Origin: Crocinitomicaceae bacterium
GTDB taxonomy: Bacteria; Bacteroidota; Bacteroidia; Flavobacteriales_D; Crocinitomicaceae
DNA: 64,000 nt
NCBI GenBank assembly: GCA_029254025.1
Contig: JAQWYK010000034.1
Location: 62,001-126,000 of the forward strand
Reading direction: 5' to 3'
Shown here: positions 26,728 through 37,579 of the stretch, piece after piece
How positions within the stretch are numbered: the first letter of the stretch is position 1
Layout of the letters: every line of letters begins with the position of its first letter
Notes under the pieces: model-generated
What the model was told of the DNA's origin: nothing
The model's input: only the letters and a program-made list of their open reading frames with translations
The model's database searches: none
Made by a program: the position numbers and the translations under genes

Positions 26728-27840
26728 ATGAAAACGAGACGCGTTGGTCCTACCGAATACAACGTCATTCGCCTTGGGATGTTGATCAACATCTGGTGGA
26801 TCGGTGTCCGTTTATACAAAAATCCGATCACTTCTTTTCGCGTGGTGCGCCAACTCATCCATAACTTCACGAAGATGATGGGGCGTGAAAAATTAGTACG
26901 TGCCTTTAAAACAGATGGGAAATACCATTGGGATATGTTTAATCCGGCTTGGCCATCCAAAGGGTTTGAAGCATTTTTTCGTGCACACTTGTTAGAACTT
27001 CAACCCGTGAATGGTAATGAACAATTACTTCGACGCTTACTCATTGCCATAACAAAACGTTGCCCCTTATCCTGTGAGCACTGCAGCGAAGCCGATACAT
27101 TGTACCAGAAAGACATTCTATCGTTCGAGGAGTTTTCTACACGGATCGATACATTCGTAGACAAAGGAGTTGGACAACTCGTATATTCTGGAGGAGAACC
27201 ATTGAGTCGATTCGATGACTTATTACGTTTCCTTGAACGATACAAAGGCCGATGTGACCAATGGATATACACCTCTGCATTCGGTTTATCACAAGAGAAA
27301 GCGAAGGCTTTAAAAGCAGCAGGACTCAATAGTGCAGCAGTAAGCTTAGATCATCATATTGAAGAAGAGCACAACCGTTTCCGAGGAAATAATAAATCCT
27401 TCTATTGGGTAATGGAGGGGATTAAAAATTTACAAAACGAGGGTGTTCTCGTCTCCATTAACGTTTGTCCAACCAAAGAATATATTGCACAGGGCGGACC
27501 GTCAAAAATGGTGGAATTCGCACATCAAAACGGTATTTCTATTGTGAACTTTTTGGAACCGCGCGCAGTGGGTGCCTATGCGAACAAGGAGGTTGAACTG
27601 AATCAAGAAGAAAAAGACAGCCTACACGAACTGAGTCTGAAATATAATTTCAACAAATCGCTTTTTATCTATCCAACGGTATTATTTCCTGCCGGATATC
27701 GCAAGGCACTTCCATGCGGAGGGGGACGTTCCTATTTACTCTTGGACTTCGACGGAACATTGTATCCGTGCCCGTTTTGCAAAACAAAACTACCTGCTGT
27801 AGCTCAACCTTCCGACGAGCGATTATGTGCTGCTAGTTAA
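26728..27840 (+). CDS. Radical SAM protein
   Basis: 370 residues from ATG 26728. About 105 residues of helical N-terminal extension precede the cluster motif CPLSCEHC (CX3CX2C). GGEP follows in VYSGGEPLSR. The C-terminus holds a second Cys group (PCGGG, then YPCPFCKTK) like a reduced SPASM/twitch domain. Such enzymes use a 5'-deoxyadenosyl radical to modify peptides or small molecules. The end after the CPFC motif is short and may be truncated. The next gene, 9 bp away, encodes a GNAT-like protein. No precursor peptide gene was found nearby. Confidence 0.85.
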   Translation: MKTRRVGPTEYNVIRLGMLINIWWIGVRLYKNPITSFRVVRQLIHNFTKMMGREKLVRAFKTDGKYHWDMFNPAWPSKGFEAFFRAHLLELQPVNGNEQLLRRLLIAITKRCPLSCEHCSEADTLYQKDILSFEEFSTRIDTFVDKGVGQLVYSGGEPLSRFDDLLRFLERYKGRCDQWIYTSAFGLSQEKAKALKAAGLNSAAVSLDHHIEEEHNRFRGNNKSFYWVMEGIKNLQNEGVLVSINVCPTKEYIAQGGPSKMVEFAHQNGISIVNFLEPRAVGAYANKEVELNQEEKDSLHELSLKYNFNKSLFIYPTVLFPAGYRKALPCGGGRSYLLLDFDGTLYPCPFCKTKLPAVAQPSDERLCAAS

Positions 27841-27849
27841 ACCGATAAG

Positions 27850-28437
27850 ATGAAAAGCGTTACCAAATTAACATTCTCAACTACACTATCGATTTTAACA
27901 TCAGCATTTCGAGATAACCCAGGTGTTATTTGGGTTGTAAAAAAAGATCAACGAATTTCAGCACGGGTTCAAGAGCTTTGTAGATTTTGTTTGACAACTG
28001 CCCTTCAAAAGGAGGGTGCTTTCATCACGGAAGACCAAAAAGGAGCGGCACTTTTGATTAAAAGTTGGAAGAAACAACCTCCTTGGAATTGGTTAATCGG
28101 TTACTTCCGACTCGGGCAACATTGTATCGGTTGGGATAGAGCGATTACCATTATAAAGCGAGAAAGAATAATTCAATCTAAACGACCAAAACAGAAGCAT
28201 TTGTACTTTTGGATGTTGGCCGTAAAGGACCATACGTATGGATTAGAAACCATTAAAGAGATTCGCGATTTCGTATTTGAGTATTCCGCAAAAGAACAAC
28301 TACCGATCTATGCCGAAACCACTATGAAATCAACCTTGAACTTGTATTTGCGCTATGGTTTTGAAATCTATGACACCTGGGAAACAGGAGAAAATGACAT
28401 CATCGTGTACTTTATTCGACGCGACTGGAAGCGTTAG
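27850..28437 (+). CDS. GNAT-like acyltransferase
   Basis: 195 residues, starting 9 bp after the radical SAM stop. The C-terminal half resembles GNAT N-acetyltransferases: LYFWMLAVKDHTYGLE (strand beta4 and acyl-CoA region), then PIYAETTMKSTLNLYLRYGFEIYDTW, the usual final motif. The Q/RxxGxG/A loop is degenerate. It is likely co-transcribed with the radical SAM gene. Its 3' end overlaps the convergent hydroxylase gene by 26 bp. Confidence 0.65.
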   Translation: MKSVTKLTFSTTLSILTSAFRDNPGVIWVVKKDQRISARVQELCRFCLTTALQKEGAFITEDQKGAALLIKSWKKQPPWNWLIGYFRLGQHCIGWDRAITIIKRERIIQSKRPKQKHLYFWMLAVKDHTYGLETIKEIRDFVFEYSAKEQLPIYAETTMKSTLNLYLRYGFEIYDTWETGENDIIVYFIRRDWKR

Positions 28438-29176
28438 TGCGTTTTTCGTTAATCCGTTGACTGAGTTCGTCAAAAGCAGCGTCGTACTTGGGATAGTCGG
28501 TTTTAAACCACTTATCCCACACATTCAAATAGATTCCGAAATTATAATGAACATGTTTATGATGTTGAAAATGATGTAAGGATGTATTAAAGACGCGAAA
28601 TACATTCAGTTTATTCGGTCGTAATTCATAGCCACAATGTCCATATACCGAGATGAACAATAGAAAAAAGGTAAATACCATTAATACGCCTTCATGAATA
28701 GGGAAAAGCCAGGCCACTATCGGAACTACGCCGATTTGAAACACGCCTTCCAGCGGGTGGAAGGAAAACGCTGACCAAGCATTCACCTTGTAAGATTCAT
28801 GGTGCCAAGCATGCACATATTTAAAAATCGGTCGATAGTGCAGCAACCGATGCGTCCAATAGAAGTAGATATCGTGAACTGCTAAAGCTGCGAAAAAGGT
28901 AGCAAGCAGGTAGACATAACCCATTATGGATGTGGGCCATTCCGCATACACTTGTGATGTTCCGTTGTATATCCAAAATGCTACAAGCCATCCAAATAAA
29001 GCAAAAACAAGCAGATTTAGTAACGTGTAACGTACCTCACTTGATTTTGGATTTACTGGAGACTCTCCTTCAATTAAAAAGGACTTTTTCTTGCCACCAA
29101 AGAACACATCAATGAGCTGGAAGTAAAGAATGAGCGCTAAAGCCATCAAAGGGATATAGAGGGGCCAAAATATCAT
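28412..29176 (-). CDS. Sterol desaturase/fatty acid hydroxylase family membrane protein
   Basis: A 254-residue protein with about four membrane helices and the eight-histidine di-iron signature: HDIYFYWTHRLLH, HAWHHES and HHFQHHKHVHYN. The family (FA_hydroxylase) oxidises lipid chains in the inner membrane using O2 and an electron donor. Its start overlaps the desaturase stop by 4 bp. It is the last gene of a four-gene operon. The lipid substrate is unknown. Confidence 0.9.
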   Translation of the reverse strand: MIFWPLYIPLMALALILYFQLIDVFFGGKKKSFLIEGESPVNPKSSEVRYTLLNLLVFALFGWLVAFWIYNGTSQVYAEWPTSIMGYVYLLATFFAALAVHDIYFYWTHRLLHYRPIFKYVHAWHHESYKVNAWSAFSFHPLEGVFQIGVVPIVAWLFPIHEGVLMVFTFFLLFISVYGHCGYELRPNKLNVFRVFNTSLHHFQHHKHVHYNFGIYLNVWDKWFKTDYPKYDAAFDELSQRINEKRTNASSRVE

Positions 29177-30252
29177 ACGCCTGGTTGAACTCCGTTATTT
29201 TTTAACAATCGAAAATGCGACAAGTAGGCATTAAAGAAACTATCTTCATGATTATATGGCAAGCCGAATTCTTGGGCTGTCTGTTTTATAATTGGAGTAA
29301 TTGCTGTACAATGTGTATGATTAATTGACGGAAACAAATGATGCGCCACGTGATGATTGAATCCCCCAAAGAAAAAGTTTAAAAACCAATTATTAGTCGC
29401 AAAATCAATTACTGACAGCACTTGGTGGTGCGACCAAGAGTTAGGCATAACTCCTTTGTTATTAGGTAATAAGAATAAGGAATTCTCTGCGACATGAGAA
29501 GGAATTAGCGCTAAGGTAATAAGCAAACTCGCCATAAAATTCATTCCTAAAAAGGCCAACAACACCATTTCCCAGGATAAGCGGGAAAAAAGCATGGGCA
29601 AAATAAGGATATAACTAACATAGAACAGTTTAAATAGAACCAGCTTTACAATCACTGCGACCTTATGTTTTTTCATCTCCAACGACCCAATGCGCTTTTG
29701 AAAATAATCTTGGTAGTCTCTAAAAAACAACCAATTCAATGTGTAGAGCAAGTACAGGAAGGGTGCATAAATAAACTGGTAGCGATGAGCGGGTAATACT
29801 TCGTCGTTTGGAAAAATTCTAACGAGTGGATTTTGCTTTAAATCTGCATCGTTATTCAAAATATTTGGAAAAGCATGATGCGAATATACATGGCGACGCT
29901 TCCACATGTATGAATTGGCTCCTAAAAGATCAAAGCAATTTAAGAATAAGGTATTTACCCAAGCTTTTTTAGAAATCGAATTGTGCGCAGCGTCATGGGC
30001 AACATTAATCCCGATAAGAATTGCAAAGGGTCCCATGAGTAACATGCTCGAGAAAACCAATACGTCGTTGATTGACCCCATCAATACGGCATAAAGACCT
30101 ATGTAGGTCCCAATCAACACGAATGCTTTAAAGAAAAAGAATGAGTTGGCTTGTTTCGCTTGTCCGCTTTCCACAAAATAATTATCCACCCGCTCTTTTA
30201 CCACTTCGAAAAAAGCATCAGGTTCTTGTTGAAAAGTTACGTTTTGATGCAT
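29173..30252 (-). CDS. Acyl-lipid fatty acid desaturase
   Basis: A 359-residue membrane di-iron desaturase. Histidine boxes HDAAHN, HVYSHHAF and HHVAHHLFPSINH are in the order and spacing of front-end/delta-5,6-type acyl-lipid desaturases. There are four to six membrane helices between them. No fused cytochrome b5 domain is present, so it needs an external electron donor. Its start overlaps the upstream lipoprotein stop by 1 bp and its end overlaps the hydroxylase by 4 bp. Confidence 0.92.
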   Translation of the reverse strand: MHQNVTFQQEPDAFFEVVKERVDNYFVESGQAKQANSFFFFKAFVLIGTYIGLYAVLMGSINDVLVFSSMLLMGPFAILIGINVAHDAAHNSISKKAWVNTLFLNCFDLLGANSYMWKRRHVYSHHAFPNILNNDADLKQNPLVRIFPNDEVLPAHRYQFIYAPFLYLLYTLNWLFFRDYQDYFQKRIGSLEMKKHKVAVIVKLVLFKLFYVSYILILPMLFSRLSWEMVLLAFLGMNFMASLLITLALIPSHVAENSLFLLPNNKGVMPNSWSHHQVLSVIDFATNNWFLNFFFGGFNHHVAHHLFPSINHTHCTAITPIIKQTAQEFGLPYNHEDSFFNAYLSHFRLLKNNGVQPGV

Positions 30253-31901
30253 TATTTGGCCACCATTTCTTGCATTACGTTGTAATATAATTCTCGTGAG
30301 AAGCGAGAAAGCTCTCCTGGGTTTACAAAGTACTGTAAACGCTTTCTGTCTGTTTTCCCAGTGTATTCACTCTTTGGAACATAATACCCCTTACTTTTTA
30401 AGATTAACGTGCGCTGAAGTGAAGTATCAACAGGAAGGTTCGCATAATAGACTTCCGTAGAATTAAATTCTTCTTTCTGTGCATGTTGCATATAATCATT
30501 GTCGTCAAAACTCAATTGTTGTGTGAAATCAGTACCATTATTCCCCGTTGCTTTTGCAGGTTTATGCACCTGAACCTCAACCGATTCATTAACTGAGAAA
30601 TCTAATCCAACATAGTCTAGTTCCCAGAACATAAAACCAGAACGTAAACGCACCTCCAATTCTTCTCCAAACAAGTTTCGCTGAATCGGAATCACTACTT
30701 GATTCATCGAAGGGTCCCCAACTACTTCTACCTCATCGTAGGTTACCCACTTTTCACCTTGCTTAATGTCCACCATCAATTTAATCCCTTGTTCCCGCAT
30801 CCATTTCTCACGCTCCATTTTTGATTTATCTCTGTTCATTTCGACCCACTTCCCGTGGTTCTTTCCGAATAATTTATTAAACTCATCATATACATAGCCG
30901 GACCACATCGTATTTCTTGCACGAATTAAGAGTTTAGCATCATTTGATTGATTTTTAGCATCGAATGTCATTGCCACTTCAGCCAAATCGTCAAATTGTA
31001 ACGGATTAAATCTATACGGATAATCATCGCGTGCCGCTAAATAGGATAAAACCGAGATGTTCGAATTATCAATGGCACGCATTGGCGGCTCTAGCTTTTG
31101 TAGGGTATGAATCTCTCCGTTTTTATCAGCAACTACCTCTATTCGCTTCTGATGCATCACAGTAACCACTTCTACTAAATTTGTAAATTGATCCTCGTTA
31201 TCCTCGTTCTTAATCTGAATTGTATAATCAGAAGACGTCGGCAAGTAATCTGGTAATTCCTTATAGTCAAAGCGTTCTAGTTGTTTGGCTTTCGCGCCTG
31301 TAAACAGAGTATTATTATATTCTAATTCCTCTCCATTATCAATATAGACATGAGGACAGTTGCACACAATGAGAAGAAAAGCCGTTAACCCTACCGCGGC
31401 AGATCCGACGGCAATTCCGGTGGTTGCTAGTGCGTTGAGGAATACGGCATTTTTAGTCACGTCCACTTGAAAAATGTCACTTGCTGCAAAGGCAAGTTCA
31501 GCCTCATTCAACTTTTCATATTCATTGATGAACAAATGAACTTGACGTATATCACTCGGGTAGGTATCCGAACTACGCAGTGCAGTTTGACTTCTTTTCT
31601 CTAAAACCTTTTGATAACTTGCAAAGGGAGCGCCATCAAAAGCACGAAAATTAGCACGAATGGAATCTGTGGCTTCATCATATTTAATCGCATAAACTTC
31701 TTGCATTTCATTACCTACATGAATGACGATATGATTATTGGATTCCATCATACGCCATTGTGCGTAAAGGGAATTCTCCACATTATTTGCTGTTTTAAAA
31801 TCCTTTATTGAGTGCTTATAAATTCGCTTAACACAGCCCAATTGCAGTGCAGAAAAAATGAGTAAAAGCCCAATTGTACTGGTAATTTGTTTTAATTTCA
31901 T
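30252..31901 (-). CDS. Large lipoprotein of unknown function
   Basis: 549 residues with a lipobox (QLGC, Cys23). A hydrophobic, Gly/Ala-rich segment (about 152-182) precedes a Cys pair (IVCNCPHVYI). The rest is a mixed soluble region ending in a beta-rich part. The family is not recognised. It is embedded between an outer-membrane protein gene and the desaturase, with gaps of 2 and -1 bp, so it is part of that operon. Confidence 0.75.
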   Translation of the reverse strand: MKLKQITSTIGLLLIFSALQLGCVKRIYKHSIKDFKTANNVENSLYAQWRMMESNNHIVIHVGNEMQEVYAIKYDEATDSIRANFRAFDGAPFASYQKVLEKRSQTALRSSDTYPSDIRQVHLFINEYEKLNEAELAFAASDIFQVDVTKNAVFLNALATTGIAVGSAAVGLTAFLLIVCNCPHVYIDNGEELEYNNTLFTGAKAKQLERFDYKELPDYLPTSSDYTIQIKNEDNEDQFTNLVEVVTVMHQKRIEVVADKNGEIHTLQKLEPPMRAIDNSNISVLSYLAARDDYPYRFNPLQFDDLAEVAMTFDAKNQSNDAKLLIRARNTMWSGYVYDEFNKLFGKNHGKWVEMNRDKSKMEREKWMREQGIKLMVDIKQGEKWVTYDEVEVVGDPSMNQVVIPIQRNLFGEELEVRLRSGFMFWELDYVGLDFSVNESVEVQVHKPAKATGNNGTDFTQQLSFDDNDYMQHAQKEEFNSTEVYYANLPVDTSLQRTLILKSKGYYVPKSEYTGKTDRKRLQYFVNPGELSRFSRELYYNVMQEMVAK

Positions 31902-31903
31902 GA

Positions 31904-33010
31904 TTAAGGCTTGTTAAAATGATAGATTAATTTAAATCTCAATAAGACGTTGTTCGAAAAATTAAAGCGATTTCCCCAATTCGGATAAGGGTCGATACCC
32001 TCATATACCTTTTGATATTCTCCATCATCAACTCGAGCATACACAATATCAGAAAATGCTCCTTTGTTTTTCGGATTGTGCGTCACCGCTAAATCGATAT
32101 TGAATGAGAAATTTTTATTTAAAATGAAATTATAGCCTAATCCAGCCTCCGGACGAACGAAAAAATATTCATTACTTTGAACATCCACAATTCTGTTCAC
32201 GTAATCGACACGAGGATATCCCCATTCATCCACTGTTGATTCAAAACTATCAAATATCGTGACCGCATTGTAATCAGCTATTCCTAACACAAACCCTAAA
32301 TGAAGAAAAAATCGTTCTCTAAATTTTCGATTCGGCCAAAATTTCAAGGTCATACCCGATTGTAAGGGAATGTAGCGACCGATGTAATTTGGTCGATAAT
32401 AATATCGTTGCACATCAAAATTCACGTTATTATTCTCGTCCGTATAATGATAATAATATACGATTCCATTGGCAGTAGAATACCCATTATTTTGTGGGGA
32501 AAATTCAGGAAAAATGCCTACTTCCGGGAAAGGTAATCCAATATCCAAATTTCCTTTGATACTAAGCCATTCATTGGAGAAGCGATATTCCGGTTCTACC
32601 GTAATCATTCTTCGAATGGAGTGATTCAAGCCTAATCCTTCTGGGCTAAGAAAGGAGCTAATATTTGTTCCAACCGACCATCTGCTCCGCACATCAAGGA
32701 AATTGCGGTTAATCAATCTGTCCTGGATTTCTACGGGGTAATTTGCGACCGATGATGTCCCTCCAACCTCAATCCATCTATCTTCGTACTTGTAGCGCAC
32801 TAATGCACTCATGGAGATCACTCTGGTGCGTTCGTTAACAGTATACTCAATCGTCAATGACTCTTGTGAAACACTTGTAATTTTAATAGGCCTTACTGAA
32901 CCATTGGAGAAAATCAGCGTATCTTGGGCACTGATTAAGTTGGTTACTAGTATCAATAAAAGTATTATAGGTAATCGATTAGAGATTAGTTGAAAGAAAG
33001 TAATGTACAT
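31904..33010 (-). CDS. Outer-membrane protein of unknown function (predicted beta-barrel)
   Basis: 368 residues with a signal peptide ending near ISAQ (about 1-28). The N-terminal part resembles a short beta-sandwich with SNGSVRPIKITSVSQ, and a barrel-like region from about 110 on alternates polar and hydrophobic residues with many Tyr. The end NNVLLRFKLIYHFNKP suits an outer-membrane strand. It is first in the operon with the lipoprotein and two lipid enzymes. Confidence 0.7.
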   Translation of the reverse strand: MYITFFQLISNRLPIILLLILVTNLISAQDTLIFSNGSVRPIKITSVSQESLTIEYTVNERTRVISMSALVRYKYEDRWIEVGGTSSVANYPVEIQDRLINRNFLDVRSRWSVGTNISSFLSPEGLGLNHSIRRMITVEPEYRFSNEWLSIKGNLDIGLPFPEVGIFPEFSPQNNGYSTANGIVYYYHYTDENNNVNFDVQRYYYRPNYIGRYIPLQSGMTLKFWPNRKFRERFFLHLGFVLGIADYNAVTIFDSFESTVDEWGYPRVDYVNRIVDVQSNEYFFVRPEAGLGYNFILNKNFSFNIDLAVTHNPKNKGAFSDIVYARVDDGEYQKVYEGIDPYPNWGNRFNFSNNVLLRFKLIYHFNKP

Positions 33011-33024
33011 TGTCTATCTTTTCT

Positions 33025-33032
33025 CAAAGATA
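33025..33032 (-). promoter_or_regulatory. TAnnTTTG -7 box for the outer-membrane protein/desaturase operon
   Basis: Minus-strand TATCTTTG, an exact consensus match, ends 14 bp before the ATG of the first gene at 33010. The expected leader is about 10 nt. Confidence 0.6.
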
Positions 33033-33073
33033 CACAAATTAATCCTAAACGAAAAGAATAATGATTGCTCTAC

Positions 33074-33952
33074 CTAGACAAGTAAACCTCTCATTGCATG
33101 TGCAATATCAGCATGCAATTCAGGAGTCACGTTAACCAGTGGAAGCCTGAGAGTTGCCCCGATGATTCCCCGTTCTTTCAAAGCTGCCTTCACTCCAGCC
33201 GGATTTCCCTCAGCAAAGAAGAGCTTGGTGATTTCCAACAATGCATAATGTTGTTCGCGCGCAAGAGACCAATCACCTTTCAATGCTGCGTTGACCATTT
33301 CAGTATATCGCTCAGGTAAGGCATTTGCTACCACAGAAATAACACCTTTTGCACCTACAGAAATCATAGGAATAGTCAATGCATCGTCTCCTGAAAGCAC
33401 ATCAAATCCCTCTGGCGCATGCTGTATGATTGACATAATTTGTTCCATATTTCCAGAAGCTTCCTTCATCGCTACTACATTCTTGAATTCCGTGAGGCGT
33501 AAGGTAGTTTCTGCTAACATATTTCCACTGGTACGGCCTGGTACATTGTATAGAATAATGTCTTTGTCTGTCGCTTCGGAAACTGCTTTGAAGTGCTGAT
33601 AAATTCCTTCTTGCGTCGGTTTGTTGTAATACGGCGAAACACTCAACAAACCATCAACACCTGCTAAGTCCAATTGCCCTAATTTCTTGACGAGTCCATC
33701 CGTGTAATTTCCTCCAGCACCCAAAACTACCGGAAGTCTTCCTGCGTTCTCATCAATAACGGTTTCCAAAATCAATTGCTTTTCTGAATCAGAAAGCACA
33801 GGCGTCTCACCTGTTGTGCCTTGAACTACTAAAAAATCAGTTCCACCTGTAAGTTGAAGTTGAACCAAGCGACGCAAGGCGGCTGTATCTACCTCACCAG
33901 TTGATGTAAATGGCGTAACCAATGCTACACCCGTTCCGCGGAATTTATTCAT
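33074..33952 (-). CDS. dapA: 4-hydroxy-tetrahydrodipicolinate synthase
   Basis: A 292-residue (beta/alpha)8 aldolase that condenses pyruvate with aspartate semialdehyde in lysine and peptidoglycan-precursor synthesis. Catalytic residues are visible: Schiff-base Lys163 (VAMKEASGNM), Tyr135 (LYNVPGRT) with Arg140, and the Thr pair in GTTGETP (46-47). Length is normal. It follows the DUF6913-like gene with a 1-bp gap, likely one transcript with ligA. Confidence 0.96.
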   Translation of the reverse strand: MNKFRGTGVALVTPFTSTGEVDTAALRRLVQLQLTGGTDFLVVQGTTGETPVLSDSEKQLILETVIDENAGRLPVVLGAGGNYTDGLVKKLGQLDLAGVDGLLSVSPYYNKPTQEGIYQHFKAVSEATDKDIILYNVPGRTSGNMLAETTLRLTEFKNVVAMKEASGNMEQIMSIIQHAPEGFDVLSGDDALTIPMISVGAKGVISVVANALPERYTEMVNAALKGDWSLAREQHYALLEITKLFFAEGNPAGVKAALKERGIIGATLRLPLVNVTPELHADIAHAMRGLLV

Positions 33953-33953
33953 C

Positions 33954-34427
33954 TTATAATTGTTTCAAATATTTAACGGTCAATTGTATCAATTGCTCCT
34001 CCGACTTTTCTTTGAGAGAAAAAGCAAGGTCAAAGTTAGGCAAAGATTCTCTTTCGTATCCTATGCGATATTTAATTTTTAAACTATTTGTGAATTTTAA
34101 AACACTTTTATTCATTTCCCAGCACAAACATATCAGTGCATCGAAGCTATGATAAGCAGCAAATGATTTTAGTTTTTCATTTTTCAGTGCACCCACAAAA
34201 TTAAAATCACCCGAACAGATATAATTTATTCCTTTAAAGGCAGGGAGCATATCAGGCAACTTTTTCTCTGGAACGACAAATAAAAATTCGAGCGCAATTC
34301 CTTTCGAAAAAGCTGCTGTTGTCAACTTCACGAACTGTTTTAACTCTTTAGCAGAGCGATACTCTGTCACCACTAATATATCAGTTACTTGGTTAAAAAA
34401 CGTATTATCTGGAGTAGATTTAATCAT
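33954..34427 (-). CDS. DUF6913-like conserved protein
   Basis: 157 residues, no signal peptide or helix. The pattern with a central beta-strand core (FDALICLCWEMNKSVLKF, then KIKYRIGYE) matches a family I know from Bacteroidota as DUF6913, often next to dapA. Function unknown. Gaps to ligA (4 bp) and dapA (1 bp) point to an operon. Confidence 0.7.
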   Translation of the reverse strand: MIKSTPDNTFFNQVTDILVVTEYRSAKELKQFVKLTTAAFSKGIALEFLFVVPEKKLPDMLPAFKGINYICSGDFNFVGALKNEKLKSFAAYHSFDALICLCWEMNKSVLKFTNSLKIKYRIGYERESLPNFDLAFSLKEKSEEQLIQLTVKYLKQL

Positions 34428-34431
34428 AACT

Positions 34432-36441
<2,010 letters not shown>

Positions 36442-36457
36442 TCAACTCTGTTTATAA

Positions 36458-37324
36458 CTACATCCAAGCCTTCAACATTCTATTTCTCCCTTGAAGATCT
36501 TGTCGTATCTCGGTATTGTTAAACCCTAACTCAGTCAATAAAACCTTTGTTTCCTGCGCTAAATCTTCATTTAACTCGAAATACAATGCACCGTTCAAAG
36601 CTAACTTTTTTACTGCTAATTCGGCAATTTTTTGATAAAAAATCAAAGGAGATTCGTCTTCCACAAAAAGGGCTAATTCCGGTTCGAAATCGAGTACATG
36701 TCGAGCCATCCGGATGCGGTCTCTCATGGGGATATATGGTGGATTTGAAACAATAACTGTATAACTCTCGGCGTAAAAATCATATGAAAAATCAAGAGCA
36801 TTATCTTCAATTAGCTCTATATCTAATTCATTTTTCAGCGCATTTTGCCGAACTAAATTTAACACGTCTTTCGAAACATCCACCGCCGAAACTGTCCAGT
36901 CGGGAAAAACACTTTTCAAGGCTAATGCTATACATCCAGACCCAGCACCCACATCCAATAGCCGTCCTTCCGAACAGCTGGAAAAATCTTTCATGATCCA
37001 ATCGACAAGTTCTTCTGTTTCAGGGCGAGGGATTAATGCCCTAGCATCTGTATCCAATTCCAAGTTGTAGAAAAACGATGTCCCCAAGACATACTGGTAT
37101 GGTTCTCCAGCTAGAATTCGTTTTACGGCACTTCGGAAATAGAGTAAATCAGATTCTGATACTGTATCTTTCTGCCGAATTAAAAAATTAGATGAATCCC
37201 ATCCTAATCGCTTCACAATAAAAGATTTGGCAATCATCTTTCCTTCTCGATTGGAGAAAACTGGAGATAAGCGCTCTTCAAAATAGCGAACAACGGAAGC
37301 AATCGTGTTGTCTCTAACGAACAT
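36458..37324 (-). CDS. prmC: Peptide chain release factor N5-glutamine methyltransferase
   Basis: A 288-residue SAM methyltransferase that modifies the GGQ Gln of release factors. The catalytic NPPY (VSNPPYIP) and SAM site LDVGAGSGCIAL are present, after an N-terminal helical domain with GEPYQYVLG and LIPRPETEELVDW. Its start overlaps the upstream small gene by 11 bp. Confidence 0.96.
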   Translation of the reverse strand: MFVRDNTIASVVRYFEERLSPVFSNREGKMIAKSFIVKRLGWDSSNFLIRQKDTVSESDLLYFRSAVKRILAGEPYQYVLGTSFFYNLELDTDARALIPRPETEELVDWIMKDFSSCSEGRLLDVGAGSGCIALALKSVFPDWTVSAVDVSKDVLNLVRQNALKNELDIELIEDNALDFSYDFYAESYTVIVSNPPYIPMRDRIRMARHVLDFEPELALFVEDESPLIFYQKIAELAVKKLALNGALYFELNEDLAQETKVLLTELGFNNTEIRQDLQGRNRMLKAWM

Positions 37325-37577
37325 AATTAGCGTTTTCTGGTAGAGTTACTTGTTCCTGCAGACAACGATTGAGGTCCTGATACAAAATGCGTACGCTGTC
37401 CCTTGAAGTGATTAAATCATAGGTCAAGACATCGACATCCCCTTGTAACGCTTCAAATTTCATTTTATGAAAATCTTGAGATTTATTGACCTCCTCTAAT
37501 TTATTCAAGAAGATAATATTTGAAATCAACAATCCTGAGATTACAATAATTCCTACCAACACCATTGGAAGTTTCAT
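37314..37577 (-). CDS. Small N-terminally anchored coiled-coil protein
   Basis: 87 residues: one membrane helix (about 5-27), then a charged amphipathic segment with heptad character (KLEEVNKSQDFHKMK onward). No family recognised. It overlaps prmC by 11 bp and follows acs by 2 bp. Confidence 0.6.
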   Translation of the reverse strand: MKLPMVLVGIIVISGLLISNIIFLNKLEEVNKSQDFHKMKFEALQGDVDVLTYDLITSRDSVRILYQDLNRCLQEQVTLPENANYVR

Positions 37578-37579
37578 AG

